Assembly: GCA_964584755.1 (NCBI GenBank)
Contig: CAZPAV010000034.1
Coordinates: 1-30,257 of the forward strand
Reading direction: 5' to 3'
Length of the DNA: 30,257 nt
Source of the DNA: CAZPAV01 sp964584755
GTDB taxonomy: Bacteria > Actinomycetota > Acidimicrobiia > Spongiisociales > UBA5794
A program made the translations under genes and the position numbers. Of the stretch, positions 14,164 to 22,583 are shown one piece after another (within the stretch, counting starts at the first letter, position 1; each line of letters opens with the position of its first letter). The notes under the pieces were generated by a model. The model made no database searches. It saw only the letters and a list, made by a program, of their open reading frames with translations, and had not been told where the DNA came from.

Positions 14164-15261
14164 GTGACGAAGAGCATCGGCATCCTCACCGCAGGGGGCG
14201 ACTCGCCCGGCCTGAACGCGGCGATCCGGGCCATCGGCAAGGCCGCCATCCGCAGTCACGGCTGGAACGTCGTCGGGTTCCTCGACGGTTTTCGCGGCCT
14301 CATGCAGGATCGGACCGTCCGTCTCGACGCGGCGGCCCTGTCGGGGATCCTCACCGTGGGTGGGACGATCCTCGGGACGAGCCGCGACAAGCCGCACCGG
14401 ATGGAGGTCGGCGGGCAGGTGCTCGACGTCACCGACGTCATCCTGGAGAACGTCGCCCGCCACGGCCTCGACGTCCTCGTCTGCCTCGGCGGCGGCGGGA
14501 CGCAGAAGAACGCCCGGCGTCTCGCCGCGCGCGGGCTCCCCGTCATCACCCTGCCCAAGACGATCGACAACGACGTGTGGGGCACGGACCGCACCATCGG
14601 GTTCGACACGGCGCTGGGGATCGCCACCGAGGCCGTCGACCGCCTCCACTCGACGGCGCACTCCCACCACCGCATCATCGTAGTGGAGATCATGGGTCAC
14701 AAGGCGGGGTGGCTGGCGCTCGGCGCCGGCCTCGCCGGCGGCGCCGACGTCATCCTCGTGCCCGAGATCCCCTACGACGTGACGGTCGTCGCCGAGTCCA
14801 TCCTCGCCCGTCGTGCCGCGGGGAGCACCTTCAGCATCGTGGCGGTCGCCGAGGGTGCCCGGAGCCGCGACGACCCGCCCCCGGTCGAGCCCGCGACGTC
14901 GGGGGAGGATCCGCCGGCACCCGAGGCGCAGCGGCGGTCGCCGTCCTCCGGGGCGGCCGGGACCGTGCGACTCGCCCGGGCCCTCGAGGAGCGGACCGGT
15001 CTCGAGTCCCGGGTGACGATCCTCGGCCACGTGCAGCGGGGCGGCACCCCGTCGGCGGTGGATCGCATCCTCGCCACCCGGCTCGGCACGGCGTGCACCG
15101 CGGCGATCGCCGCCGGGGCCCGCGGGGTCATGGTGGCCAGCCGGGCGGACCGCACCGAGCTCGTGCCCCTCGACGCGGTGGCGGGACGGCGCAAGCTCGT
15201 CCCCGAGGATCACCCCTGGCTCGCCTCGGCCCGTCAGCTCGGTGTCAGTCTGGGAGCGTGA
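14164..15261 (+). CDS. 6-phosphofructokinase, group III-like with altered phosphoryl-donor site
   Basis: A 365-residue PFK-A fold protein. TAGGDSPGLNAAIR (9-22) is the N-terminal phosphate loop, PKTIDNDVWGTDRTIGF (131-147) holds the catalytic TIDND, then EIMGHKAGW and GHVQRGGTPSA. Where most PFKs have GGDGS/T it reads GGGGTQKNA (109-117): the Asp equivalent to E. coli D103 is Gly, position 104 is Gly and position 124 is Lys. Gly104 is usual for ATP use, Lys124 for PPi enzymes and some ATP groups. The donor cannot be settled by eye. A proline-rich insertion lies around residues 240-265. The start GTG has GGGAG 6 nt upstream. It begins a three-gene run. Confidence 0.9.
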   Translation: MTKSIGILTAGGDSPGLNAAIRAIGKAAIRSHGWNVVGFLDGFRGLMQDRTVRLDAAALSGILTVGGTILGTSRDKPHRMEVGGQVLDVTDVILENVARHGLDVLVCLGGGGTQKNARRLAARGLPVITLPKTIDNDVWGTDRTIGFDTALGIATEAVDRLHSTAHSHHRIIVVEIMGHKAGWLALGAGLAGGADVILVPEIPYDVTVVAESILARRAAGSTFSIVAVAEGARSRDDPPPVEPATSGEDPPAPEAQRRSPSSGAAGTVRLARALEERTGLESRVTILGHVQRGGTPSAVDRILATRLGTACTAAIAAGARGVMVASRADRTELVPLDAVAGRRKLVPEDHPWLASARQLGVSLGA

Positions 15262-15265
15262 GCGC

Positions 15266-15760
15266 ATGAGCGAGGACCGGGCGATGGAACGGCGGGTGCT
15301 CGAGCACCTGCGTCGACTCGACGCCACCTTCACGACGATCCCGTGCGATCCGGAGCTCGCCGACACGGCCGCGTTCTGCGCCCACTACGGCTACCCCCCG
15401 GAGCGGTCGGCGAACACGATCGTCGTCGCCACGAAGCGACCCCCGGGCCGGTTCGCCGCGTGCCTCGTCCTCGCCACGCAGCGCCTCGACGTGAACCACC
15501 GGGTGCGGGACCTCCTCGAGGTGCGGAAGCTGTCGTTCGCCTCCGCCGAGCAGACGGTGGAGGTGACCGGGATGCGCATCGGGGGTGTGACGATGTTCGG
15601 CCTCCCCGACGAGCTGCCCCGGTTCGTCGACGCCGCCGTCATGGACCTCGATCGGGTGATCGTGGGGGGCGGGAGCCGGGCCCTGAAGATCGAGGTCGAT
15701 CCCGAGGTGTTCCCCCGGATGGGGGCCCGTGTCGTCGCCGGCCTCGGGGTGCCGCGGTGA
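15266..15760 (+). CDS. YbaK/aminoacyl-tRNA deacylase-domain protein
   Basis: A 164-residue single-domain protein of the YbaK/EbsC/ProX family, whose members clear mischarged tRNAs such as Cys-tRNAPro or Ala-tRNAPro. Family-like stretches are ANTIVVATKRPPGRFAACLV, LDVNHRVRDLLEVRKLSFAS and GMRIGGVTMFGLPDELP. The substrate is not predictable. The start is ATG 15266, 4 nt after the phosphofructokinase stop, with GGGAG inside that gene's end; the GTG at 15242 would overlap and lacks support. It overlaps the next gene by GTGA. Confidence 0.85.
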   Translation: MSEDRAMERRVLEHLRRLDATFTTIPCDPELADTAAFCAHYGYPPERSANTIVVATKRPPGRFAACLVLATQRLDVNHRVRDLLEVRKLSFASAEQTVEVTGMRIGGVTMFGLPDELPRFVDAAVMDLDRVIVGGGSRALKIEVDPEVFPRMGARVVAGLGVPR

Positions 15761-16497
15761 CCGCCGCGGTCCCGGTGGAGCTCCCCGGCGGGTGGGAGGT
15801 GATCGGGGGAGCCCTCAACGGGGGCGCCCTCCTCCGGGCGGCGACGACCGCCCTCGGGGAGCGGGTCCCCCACCCCGACCCGGTGACGGTGACGGGTCAC
15901 TTCCTGGGTCCGGGCCGTCCTGGCCCGGCGACGCTCGCCGCCCGGATCCTGCGGCGTGGAGGCCGCCACTCGACGGCCGCCGCGACGCTGCGTCAGGACG
16001 GGCACGACGTCGTCGCCGTGCTGGCGACCTTCGGGGACCTCGCCGCGGTGGGCCCGGCTCGCCGCGCCGCGCCCGACCTGCCCCCGCCCGAGGCGTGCGT
16101 CCGGATCGTCCCCGAGGAGATCCCCGGTGCTCCGGCGGTGTTCGACCGGATCGACGTCCGGCTCGATCCGCGCTCCGCCGGGTTCCTGCGCGGCGCCCCG
16201 ACGGGTCGCGGGGAGATGGCGGGCTGGGTGCGGGTCCCCGGCGGGACCGGCACGGCGGGCCTCGTGCTCCTCGCCGACGTCTTCCCTCCGGCGATCTTCG
16301 ACCACGGCGTCCTCGGGTGGGTCCCGACGGTCGAGCTCACCGTGCACTGCCGCCGCCGCCCGCCGGAGGGATGGATCGCGGCGCGGTTCCGCACCCGCCA
16401 CGTCACCGGGCCCTACCTGGAGGAGGACGGGGAGCTGTGGGACGCCGCGGGGAACCTCCTGGCCCTCTCCCGTCAGCTCGCGCTGGCCCCCCGCTGA
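15757..16497 (+). CDS. TesB-like double-hotdog thioesterase family protein
   Basis: A 246-residue protein with two hotdog-like halves. The first contains the helix GGALNGGALLRAATTAL and the strand region GHFLGPGRPGPATLAARILRRGGRHSTAAATL; the second contains DVFPPAIFDHGVLGWVPTVELTVHCRRRP and WIAARFRTRHVTGPYLEEDGELWDAAGNLLALSRQ. These fit acyl-CoA thioesterase-like proteins common in actinobacteria; the acyl substrate is unknown. The GTG start overlaps the YbaK gene stop as GTGA, so the two are coupled. It converges on the aldolase-SDR gene. Confidence 0.83.
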   Translation: MTAAVPVELPGGWEVIGGALNGGALLRAATTALGERVPHPDPVTVTGHFLGPGRPGPATLAARILRRGGRHSTAAATLRQDGHDVVAVLATFGDLAAVGPARRAAPDLPPPEACVRIVPEEIPGAPAVFDRIDVRLDPRSAGFLRGAPTGRGEMAGWVRVPGGTGTAGLVLLADVFPPAIFDHGVLGWVPTVELTVHCRRRPPEGWIAARFRTRHVTGPYLEEDGELWDAAGNLLALSRQLALAPR

Positions 16498-16542
16498 CTC
16501 CGGAGCGGGGACGGCCGTCCGGCGGCGCCGCGGACGACCCGG

Positions 16543-18495
16543 TCAGACGACCCGCTCGTTGCCGCCGTCAATGGGGATCTGGGCTCCGGTGGTGCGGGCG
16601 AACCCGGGACCGCAGAGGTCGAGCACGAGGGTGGCCACGTCCCGGCTCGTGATCTCGACGCCGAGGAGGTTGCGGCGGCGGTACTCCTCGACGGTGAGGC
16701 CGGCGGCCGCGGCCCGGGCGGCGAGGAGCTCGTCGCTCCACAATCCCGTGTCGAAGACGGCGTCGGGATGGACGACGTTGACGGTGATCCCGTCGGCGGC
16801 CCACTCGAGGGCGGCGACCCGGGCGAGCTGGGTGAGGCCCGCCTTCGCCGCCGAGTACGCGGCGGCGCCCCGACCGGGGGCGGCGACGTTCTTGGATCCG
16901 ACGACGACGACCCGTCCCCCGCCCGGAGCGCGGGCGAGGAGGGGGTGGAGTCGGGCGAGGAGCGCCGCCGCGGCGTCCAGGTCCACCGCCAGGACGCGGC
17001 GCCACGCGTCGGGGTCGAGCTCGGCGACGGGCTGCGGCGTCCCGAAGACGCCGGCGGCGAGGACCGCCAGGTCGACGCCGCCGAACCGCTCCACTCCGGC
17101 GACGAGCGCGGCCTCGGTGGCCGCGGGGTCGACGAGGTCGGCGACGAGCCCCAGCCAGGACGCCGCGGTGAACGTGGTCGCGACCTGCGGGTCGCGGTCG
17201 ATGCCGGCGACGGCGGCTCCGGCGTCGAGGAGCGCCGCCGCGCAGGCCCGGCCGATGCCCGAGGCGGCTCCGGTGACGAGCGCGACCCGTCCGGCGAGCG
17301 GCGGCGGCGGACCGGCCCGGCGCAGCTTCGCCTGCTCGAGCTCCCAGTACTCGACGGCGAACACCGCGTCGGCGTCCACCGGCCGGTAGGCGGCGACGCG
17401 CTCGGCGGCCTCGATGATGCGGATGGTGTGCCGGTAGATGTCGGCGGCGACGGCGGCGGCGACGGCGTCGGTCCCGGCGGTGAGCATGCCGAGCGTCGGG
17501 TCGAGGACGACCCGGGGGGCGGGGTCCACCATGACGAGGTCGCGTCCGCGGGCGCGCCGGGTGAACTCCTCCCGGTACGCCGCGACGTAGCCGGCGACGT
17601 CGTCCCCGACGAGGGGGAGGCGCTTGGTGCGGATGACGTGATCCGGGGTGGCCGGGCCGCGGCCGGCGACGTCGGGGAGGTCGGGGCGGGTGACGAAGCG
17701 CATCACCTCCTCGTCGGCGTGGCGGGTGAGCACCAGGGGCCGGCCGGCGGCCTCGGAGAGGCGCCGGCGGAGGTCGGCGAGCCTCACCGGATCGACGGGG
17801 CGGGCCGGGGGGACGGGACGCTCCGGTCCGCCGTGCCGATCGAGGTACCGCTCGGCGGCGTCGACGACGGCGATCATCCGCTCGTACGCCTCCCGGGCGG
17901 TGGCGCCGAAGGTGAACACGCCGTGGTTGGCGAGGAGGACGGCGGTCGTGCCCTCGTGGGCCTGCCGGGCGTAGGCGGCGGCGCAGCGGCGGGCGAGGGC
18001 GAACCCGGGCATGACGTAGGGGACGTGCACCGCCCCGTCGCCGTACACCTCGCGGAGGAGCTCCTCGCCCCGGGGCGTGTCGGAGAGGGCGAGGAAGGCG
18101 TCGGCGTGGGTGTGGAGCACGACCCGGTGGGGCAGGATGGCGTGGAGGATCGCCTCCACCGACGGGTCGGGGGCGGAGGCGTCGAGGCGGGCGCAGCGCA
18201 GCTCGTTGCGCATGCGCAGGTCGGAGAGCTCCTCGAGCTCGACGAGGCGCCGCACCGGCTCGCGCCGCAGCGCCGTGAACCCGGCCCGTTCGATCGTCGC
18301 CATGTCCCACCCGGAGGCCTTGACGAGGAGGACGGGGACCGGCCGGCCGTGGACGTCCTCCTCCTCGGTCTCGATGGAGCTGTTCCCCCCGCCGTGGAGG
18401 ACGAGCGTCGGGTCGGCCCCGACGAGCCGGGTCACGTAGACGAGCTCCTCGAGCGGGTCGGCGAAGCGGACGTCGGGATCCCAGCGGCTCCTCAC
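16543..18495 (-). CDS. bifunctional class II aldolase / short-chain dehydrogenase
   Basis: A 650-residue fusion. Residues 1-390 are a class II (zinc) aldolase: LHGGGNSS (33-40), KASGWD, E114, the metal pair HTHAD (H128, H130) and NHGVFTFG (H191). Residues 400-650 are an SDR: TGAASGIG (408-415), S534, and YSAAK (Y547, K551). The arrangement matches RhaD/alcohol dehydrogenase fusions (TIGR02632-like), which cleave a ketose 1-phosphate to dihydroxyacetone phosphate and an aldehyde, then act on the aldehyde. The neighbour mtnA suggests 5-(methylthio)ribulose- or 5-deoxyribulose-1-phosphate rather than rhamnulose-1-phosphate. The start is GTG 18493-18495, with GGAGAGGAG 5 nt upstream, 25 nt after the mtnA stop. 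Confidence 0.9.
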   Translation of the reverse strand: MRSRWDPDVRFADPLEELVYVTRLVGADPTLVLHGGGNSSIETEEEDVHGRPVPVLLVKASGWDMATIERAGFTALRREPVRRLVELEELSDLRMRNELRCARLDASAPDPSVEAILHAILPHRVVLHTHADAFLALSDTPRGEELLREVYGDGAVHVPYVMPGFALARRCAAAYARQAHEGTTAVLLANHGVFTFGATAREAYERMIAVVDAAERYLDRHGGPERPVPPARPVDPVRLADLRRRLSEAAGRPLVLTRHADEEVMRFVTRPDLPDVAGRGPATPDHVIRTKRLPLVGDDVAGYVAAYREEFTRRARGRDLVMVDPAPRVVLDPTLGMLTAGTDAVAAAVAADIYRHTIRIIEAAERVAAYRPVDADAVFAVEYWELEQAKLRRAGPPPPLAGRVALVTGAASGIGRACAAALLDAGAAVAGIDRDPQVATTFTAASWLGLVADLVDPAATEAALVAGVERFGGVDLAVLAAGVFGTPQPVAELDPDAWRRVLAVDLDAAAALLARLHPLLARAPGGGRVVVVGSKNVAAPGRGAAAYSAAKAGLTQLARVAALEWAADGITVNVVHPDAVFDTGLWSDELLAARAAAAGLTVEEYRRRNLLGVEITSRDVATLVLDLCGPGFARTTGAQIPIDGGNERVV

Positions 18496-18520
18496 GGCGT
18501 CTCCTCTCCTGTGCCGCCGC

Positions 18521-19528
<1,008 letters not shown>

Positions 19529-19534
19529 CGTCCG

Positions 19535-19540
19535 CTCCTC
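19535..19540 (-). promoter_or_regulatory. ribosome binding site that sets the mtnA start
   Basis: GAGGAG on the minus strand lies 6 nt before TTG 19528. It falls inside the reading frame of the longer GTG-started version, which argues against that longer start. Confidence 0.6.
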
Positions 19541-19574
19541 GTCCACTGCCGGATACGGGCGGCGCCCGCCGTCC

Positions 19575-19580
19575 ACCGTA
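19575..19580 (-). promoter_or_regulatory. -10 box of the mtnA-aldolase unit
   Basis: TACGGT on the minus strand, with an expected start near 19568, gives a leader of about 40 nt containing GAGGAG. It lies just beyond the hairpin that follows the histidine kinase gene. Confidence 0.4.
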
Positions 19581-19593
19581 CCGGGGGGCGTGT

Positions 19594-19612
19594 CCCGGGG
19601 GCAACCCCCGGG
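19594..19612 (-). terminator. hairpin after the histidine kinase gene
   Basis: A perfect 8-bp stem, CCCGGGGG (19594-19601) and CCCCCGGG (19605-19612), with a 3-nt loop, lies 17 nt past the kinase stop. It lacks a T-tract but is well placed to separate the two-component operon from mtnA. Confidence 0.5.
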
Positions 19613-19629
19613 GTCCGCCCCGGCCGGGA

Positions 19630-20895
19630 TCAGCCGTCCCCGCGGAGCGGGGAGCGGCGCGGGTGGATCCCGTCCCCGGTCACCGCCCCGATCTCGGCGT
19701 CGCCACGAAGCGGGAGCCAGAGGACGAACTCGGCGCCGGCGCCGCGCTCGGAGGCCACGGTGACGACGCCGCCGTGAGACTCGGCGACCTGGCGGGCGAT
19801 GGCCAGCCCGAGGCCGGAGCGAGCCTCCCCCCCGAGACTGCCGCCCGCCCGTGACCAGAAGCGGCGGAAGACGTGCTCGTGGTCGCGGGGGTCGATGCCG
19901 GGTCCGTCGTCGTCGACGCCGAGCCATGCCCAGGCGCCGTCGGCGCCGCAGCCGACACGGATCGTGGAGCCGGGTCGGGTGAGGCGGACGGCGTTGGCGA
20001 GGAGGTTCCCGAAGGCGCGCTTGACTCCCATCCGGTCGGCGAGGACCACGATCCCCTCGCCGCGACGTGCCACGGTGACGCCCTGCTCCTCGAGGGGGCC
20101 CCGGTGCTCTTCGACGACCTCGTCGCAGAGGGCGTCGAGGTCGACGGGCACCCGCCGCGACTCCGGCACCTCCTCCCGGGCGACGAGGACGAGGTCGTCG
20201 ACGGCGGCGGCGGTCCGATCGACGGTGCGCCGGACGACCTCGGCGGCCCGGCGCAGCTCGGCGACGGACGCGTCGGGGTCGGCGAGGACGACGTCGAGGT
20301 TCGTCGCCATCACCGCCAGCGGGTTCCGCAGCTCGTGGGAGACGTCCTGGACGACCCGCCGCTGGGCCTCCACCCCCGCCTCGATCCGATCGAGCATCTC
20401 GTCGAAGGTGTCGGCGAGGTCCTTGAGCTCGCCGACGGTGCCCTCGAGGGCGATCCGGCGGGAGAGGTCCTCGGTGCGTCTGATCTCCCGGGCGACGCCG
20501 GTGATGCGGGCGATGGGTCGCAGCGTCCGGTCGGCGACGAACCAGCCGACGGCGACCGAGAGGGGGAAGAGGGCGAGGAGGAGCCACAGCGAGATGCGAC
20601 GCAGCTCCTGGAGGGCGCGGGCGTTGACGAGCTCCTCGAGGGTGACGAGCTGGAACTGGACGTCGCGCTCGATGGTGACCACCTCCCCCGTCTGGGGGTC
20701 GACGATCGTGGCGAACTCCCGTCCCGTCGTCACCGGATGGGCGTGGAGGGAGCGGGTGAGCACGAGGTTCACCGCGCCGAGCAGGGCCGCGGCGAGGGCG
20801 AAGACGAGGATGGTGGAGAAGAGGGCGAGCCGGAGTCGGATCGACCGGAGGAGTCGCCACCGGCGAGGCCGGCCCCGACGGTCCCTCCGGCCCAT
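19630..20895 (-). CDS. sensor histidine kinase with HAMP domain
   Basis: A 421-residue membrane kinase. TM1 is about 21-46; a short extracytoplasmic loop (about 47-100) carries VTTGREFATIVDPQTGEVVTI; TM2 is about 102-121; HAMP follows from about 122. The H-box DVSHELRNP has the phosphoacceptor H187. N-box FGNLLANAV, G1 DDDGPGID, F-box FRRFWSR and G2 SGLGLAIA are all intact. The signal is unknown; the small loop gives no ligand hint. The ATG 20893-20895 overlaps the regulator stop as TGATG, so the two are coupled. Confidence 0.95.
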   Translation of the reverse strand: MGRRDRRGRPRRWRLLRSIRLRLALFSTILVFALAAALLGAVNLVLTRSLHAHPVTTGREFATIVDPQTGEVVTIERDVQFQLVTLEELVNARALQELRRISLWLLLALFPLSVAVGWFVADRTLRPIARITGVAREIRRTEDLSRRIALEGTVGELKDLADTFDEMLDRIEAGVEAQRRVVQDVSHELRNPLAVMATNLDVVLADPDASVAELRRAAEVVRRTVDRTAAAVDDLVLVAREEVPESRRVPVDLDALCDEVVEEHRGPLEEQGVTVARRGEGIVVLADRMGVKRAFGNLLANAVRLTRPGSTIRVGCGADGAWAWLGVDDDGPGIDPRDHEHVFRRFWSRAGGSLGGEARSGLGLAIARQVAESHGGVVTVASERGAGAEFVLWLPLRGDAEIGAVTGDGIHPRRSPLRGDG

Positions 20896-21569
20896 CACGG
20901 GGCCGCCAGCCGGTACCCGGCGCCGACGACCGTCTCGATGATCTCCCCTGCCCCCGCGGCGCGGAGCTTCCGCCGCAGGTGGCTGACGGTGACCCGGACG
21001 GTGTTCGTGAAGGGGTCGGCGTGCTCGTCCCAGACGTGGTCGAGGAGCCGCTCCGGGCCGAGCACCTCCCCGGGGTGGAGCATGAAGTACCGGAGGAGGG
21101 CGAACTCCTTGGCGGTGAGCTCCAGCGGCCGGTCGTGGCACGTCGCCTCGTGCCGGGCGGCGTCGAGGACGAGGGGACCGACGGTCACGACCGCGCTCGT
21201 CGCCCGGGAGTCTCGCCGCAGCAGGGCGCGGATGCGGGCGAGGAGCTCCGGGAACGCGAAGGGTTTCACCATGTAGTCGTCGGCGCCCTCGTCGAGTCCG
21301 GTCACCCGGTCGTCGAGGGCGTCGCGGGCGGTGAGCATGAGCACCCGTGGCTGCGGGTCGGCGTGCGCCCGGATCTCGCGGCAGACGTCGAGACCGTCGC
21401 GATCGGGGAGGTTGAGGTCGAGGAGCACGAGGTCGTAGGGGGTGTAGGCGAACCGGTCGAGGGCCGACGCCCCGTCGTGGACGACGTCGACGGCGTACCC
21501 CTCCCGCCGCAGTCCGGCGGCGAGGGCCGCGGCGAGGTCCGGCTCGTCTTCCACCACGAGGAGACGCAT
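20895..21569 (-). CDS. OmpR-family response regulator
   Basis: A 224-residue transcription factor. The receiver domain (1-115) has the acidic pair VEDE, phosphoacceptor D51 in LLDLNLPDRDG and the Lys in MVKPF. The C-terminal winged helix contains ELTAKEFALLRYFMLHPGEV and NTVRVTVSHLRRKL, typical of OmpR/PhoB DNA-binding domains. The start is ATG 21567-21569, where family homology begins; TACCCT lies 6 nt upstream, implying a leaderless mRNA. It is the first gene of the pair with the kinase and diverges from the nuclease lipoprotein gene. Confidence 0.96.
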   Translation of the reverse strand: MRLLVVEDEPDLAAALAAGLRREGYAVDVVHDGASALDRFAYTPYDLVLLDLNLPDRDGLDVCREIRAHADPQPRVLMLTARDALDDRVTGLDEGADDYMVKPFAFPELLARIRALLRRDSRATSAVVTVGPLVLDAARHEATCHDRPLELTAKEFALLRYFMLHPGEVLGPERLLDHVWDEHADPFTNTVRVTVSHLRRKLRAAGAGEIIETVVGAGYRLAAP

Positions 21570-21575
21570 GGGCCA

Positions 21576-21581
21576 AGGGTA
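21576..21581 (-). promoter_or_regulatory. leaderless -10 box of the two-component operon
   Basis: TACCCT on the minus strand, then 6 nt, then ATG 21569. The spacer has no ribosome site. Confidence 0.45.
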
Positions 21582-21631
21582 TCGGGCCGGGGGGAGCGAC
21601 GGGAATGACGTCTCCAGCCCGCCGGGACCGG

Positions 21632-21637
21632 TACCGT
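21632..21637 (+). promoter_or_regulatory. -10 box of the nuclease lipoprotein gene
   Basis: TACCGT, then 8 nt without a Shine-Dalgarno sequence, then ATG 21646. It is divergent from the regulator promoter, about 50 bp away. Confidence 0.4.
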
Positions 21638-21645
21638 TCCCTCCC

Positions 21646-22572
21646 ATGAGGCCGGTCCTGGTGGTCGTCGTGTTCGCGCTCGTCGCCGCGGCGTGCAACA
21701 ACGCCACCCCTCCTCCGGTCGCCTCGACCTCGACGACGGTCGGCGCGGTCCCGGTGACGACGACCACCACGTCGACGACGGTGACGCTCCCCCCGCCCGA
21801 GGAGCGGGAGACGGCGGTCGTCGCCGGCGTCGTCGACGGCGACACGTTCCAGGCGCGCCGTGACGGGGAGGAGGTGACGGTGCGCCTCCTCGGGGTGAAC
21901 GCCCCGGAGGCGGACGAGTGCTACGGGGACGGGGCCCGCACCGCCCTGACCGATCTCGTCGCCGGCGAGGAGGTCGTCCTCGTCGCCGGCGAGGAGGACA
22001 CCGATCCCTTCGGGCGGCTGCTCCGCTACGTGTACGTGGGGGCCGGCGATCCGGTGTTCGTCAACGAGCGGCTCGTCCGGGAGGGGGCCGCGGTGGCCCT
22101 GCAGAACGGGCATCGGTACCAGGAGGAGTTCAAGCGCCTCGAGGACCGGGCCTACGCCTCGGGGAAGGGCATGTGGGGCACGTACGTCTGCGGCCACGGC
22201 GCCAAGGGGGTGACCCCGGACCGTCCCCAGCTCCGGATCGGGGAGCTCTCCCCCGATCCCCCTGGCGACGACGCCCAGGCCCTCGACGGGGAGTGGATCG
22301 AGATCCTCAACGAGTCGTACACCGGAGTGGCGCTCGGCGGTTGGATCGTCCGCGACGAGTCGTCGAGCAACCGGTACACGATCCCCGGCGGCGTGGGGCT
22401 CTCCCCGGGGAAGTCGCTGCGGCTCGTGACCGGCTGTGGGAGCTCGGGGGGTGACCGCCTCTACTGGTGCGCGGACGCTCCGGTGTGGAACAACGAGGGC
22501 GACACGGTGATCGTCGAGGACGCCCGGGGGAACGTCGTCGACCGGAAGGTGTACACCGCCACGTCGGGGTGA
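21646..22572 (+). CDS. secreted thermonuclease / lamin-tail lipoprotein
   Basis: A 308-residue exported protein. A hydrophobic signal (RPVLVVVVFALVAAAC) ends at lipobox-like Cys17. A Thr/Ser/Pro-rich linker (about 22-52) follows. The SNase domain (about 57-165) shows VVDGDTF, VRLLGVNAPE and DPFGRLLRYVYV, the usual calcium-binding and catalytic Asp/Arg positions. A lamin-tail-like Ig domain (about 180-305) follows: IGELSPDPPGDD, GEWIEILNES, LGGWIVRDESSSNRYTIP, WNNEGDTVIVED. It is probably a surface-anchored nuclease used for DNA degradation or nutrient scavenging. Cys pairs in the lamin-tail part may form a disulfide outside the cell. Confidence 0.9.
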   Translation: MRPVLVVVVFALVAAACNNATPPPVASTSTTVGAVPVTTTTTSTTVTLPPPEERETAVVAGVVDGDTFQARRDGEEVTVRLLGVNAPEADECYGDGARTALTDLVAGEEVVLVAGEEDTDPFGRLLRYVYVGAGDPVFVNERLVREGAAVALQNGHRYQEEFKRLEDRAYASGKGMWGTYVCGHGAKGVTPDRPQLRIGELSPDPPGDDAQALDGEWIEILNESYTGVALGGWIVRDESSSNRYTIPGGVGLSPGKSLRLVTGCGSSGGDRLYWCADAPVWNNEGDTVIVEDARGNVVDRKVYTATSG

Positions 22573-22583
22573 GGGGGACGGCG

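Noticed and set aside
16509..16520. GGACGGCCGTCC palindrome between the thioesterase and aldolase-SDR genes
   Set aside because: It is a short GC-rich palindrome in a 45-bp convergent gap, without a loop or T-tract. Too weak to call a terminator.
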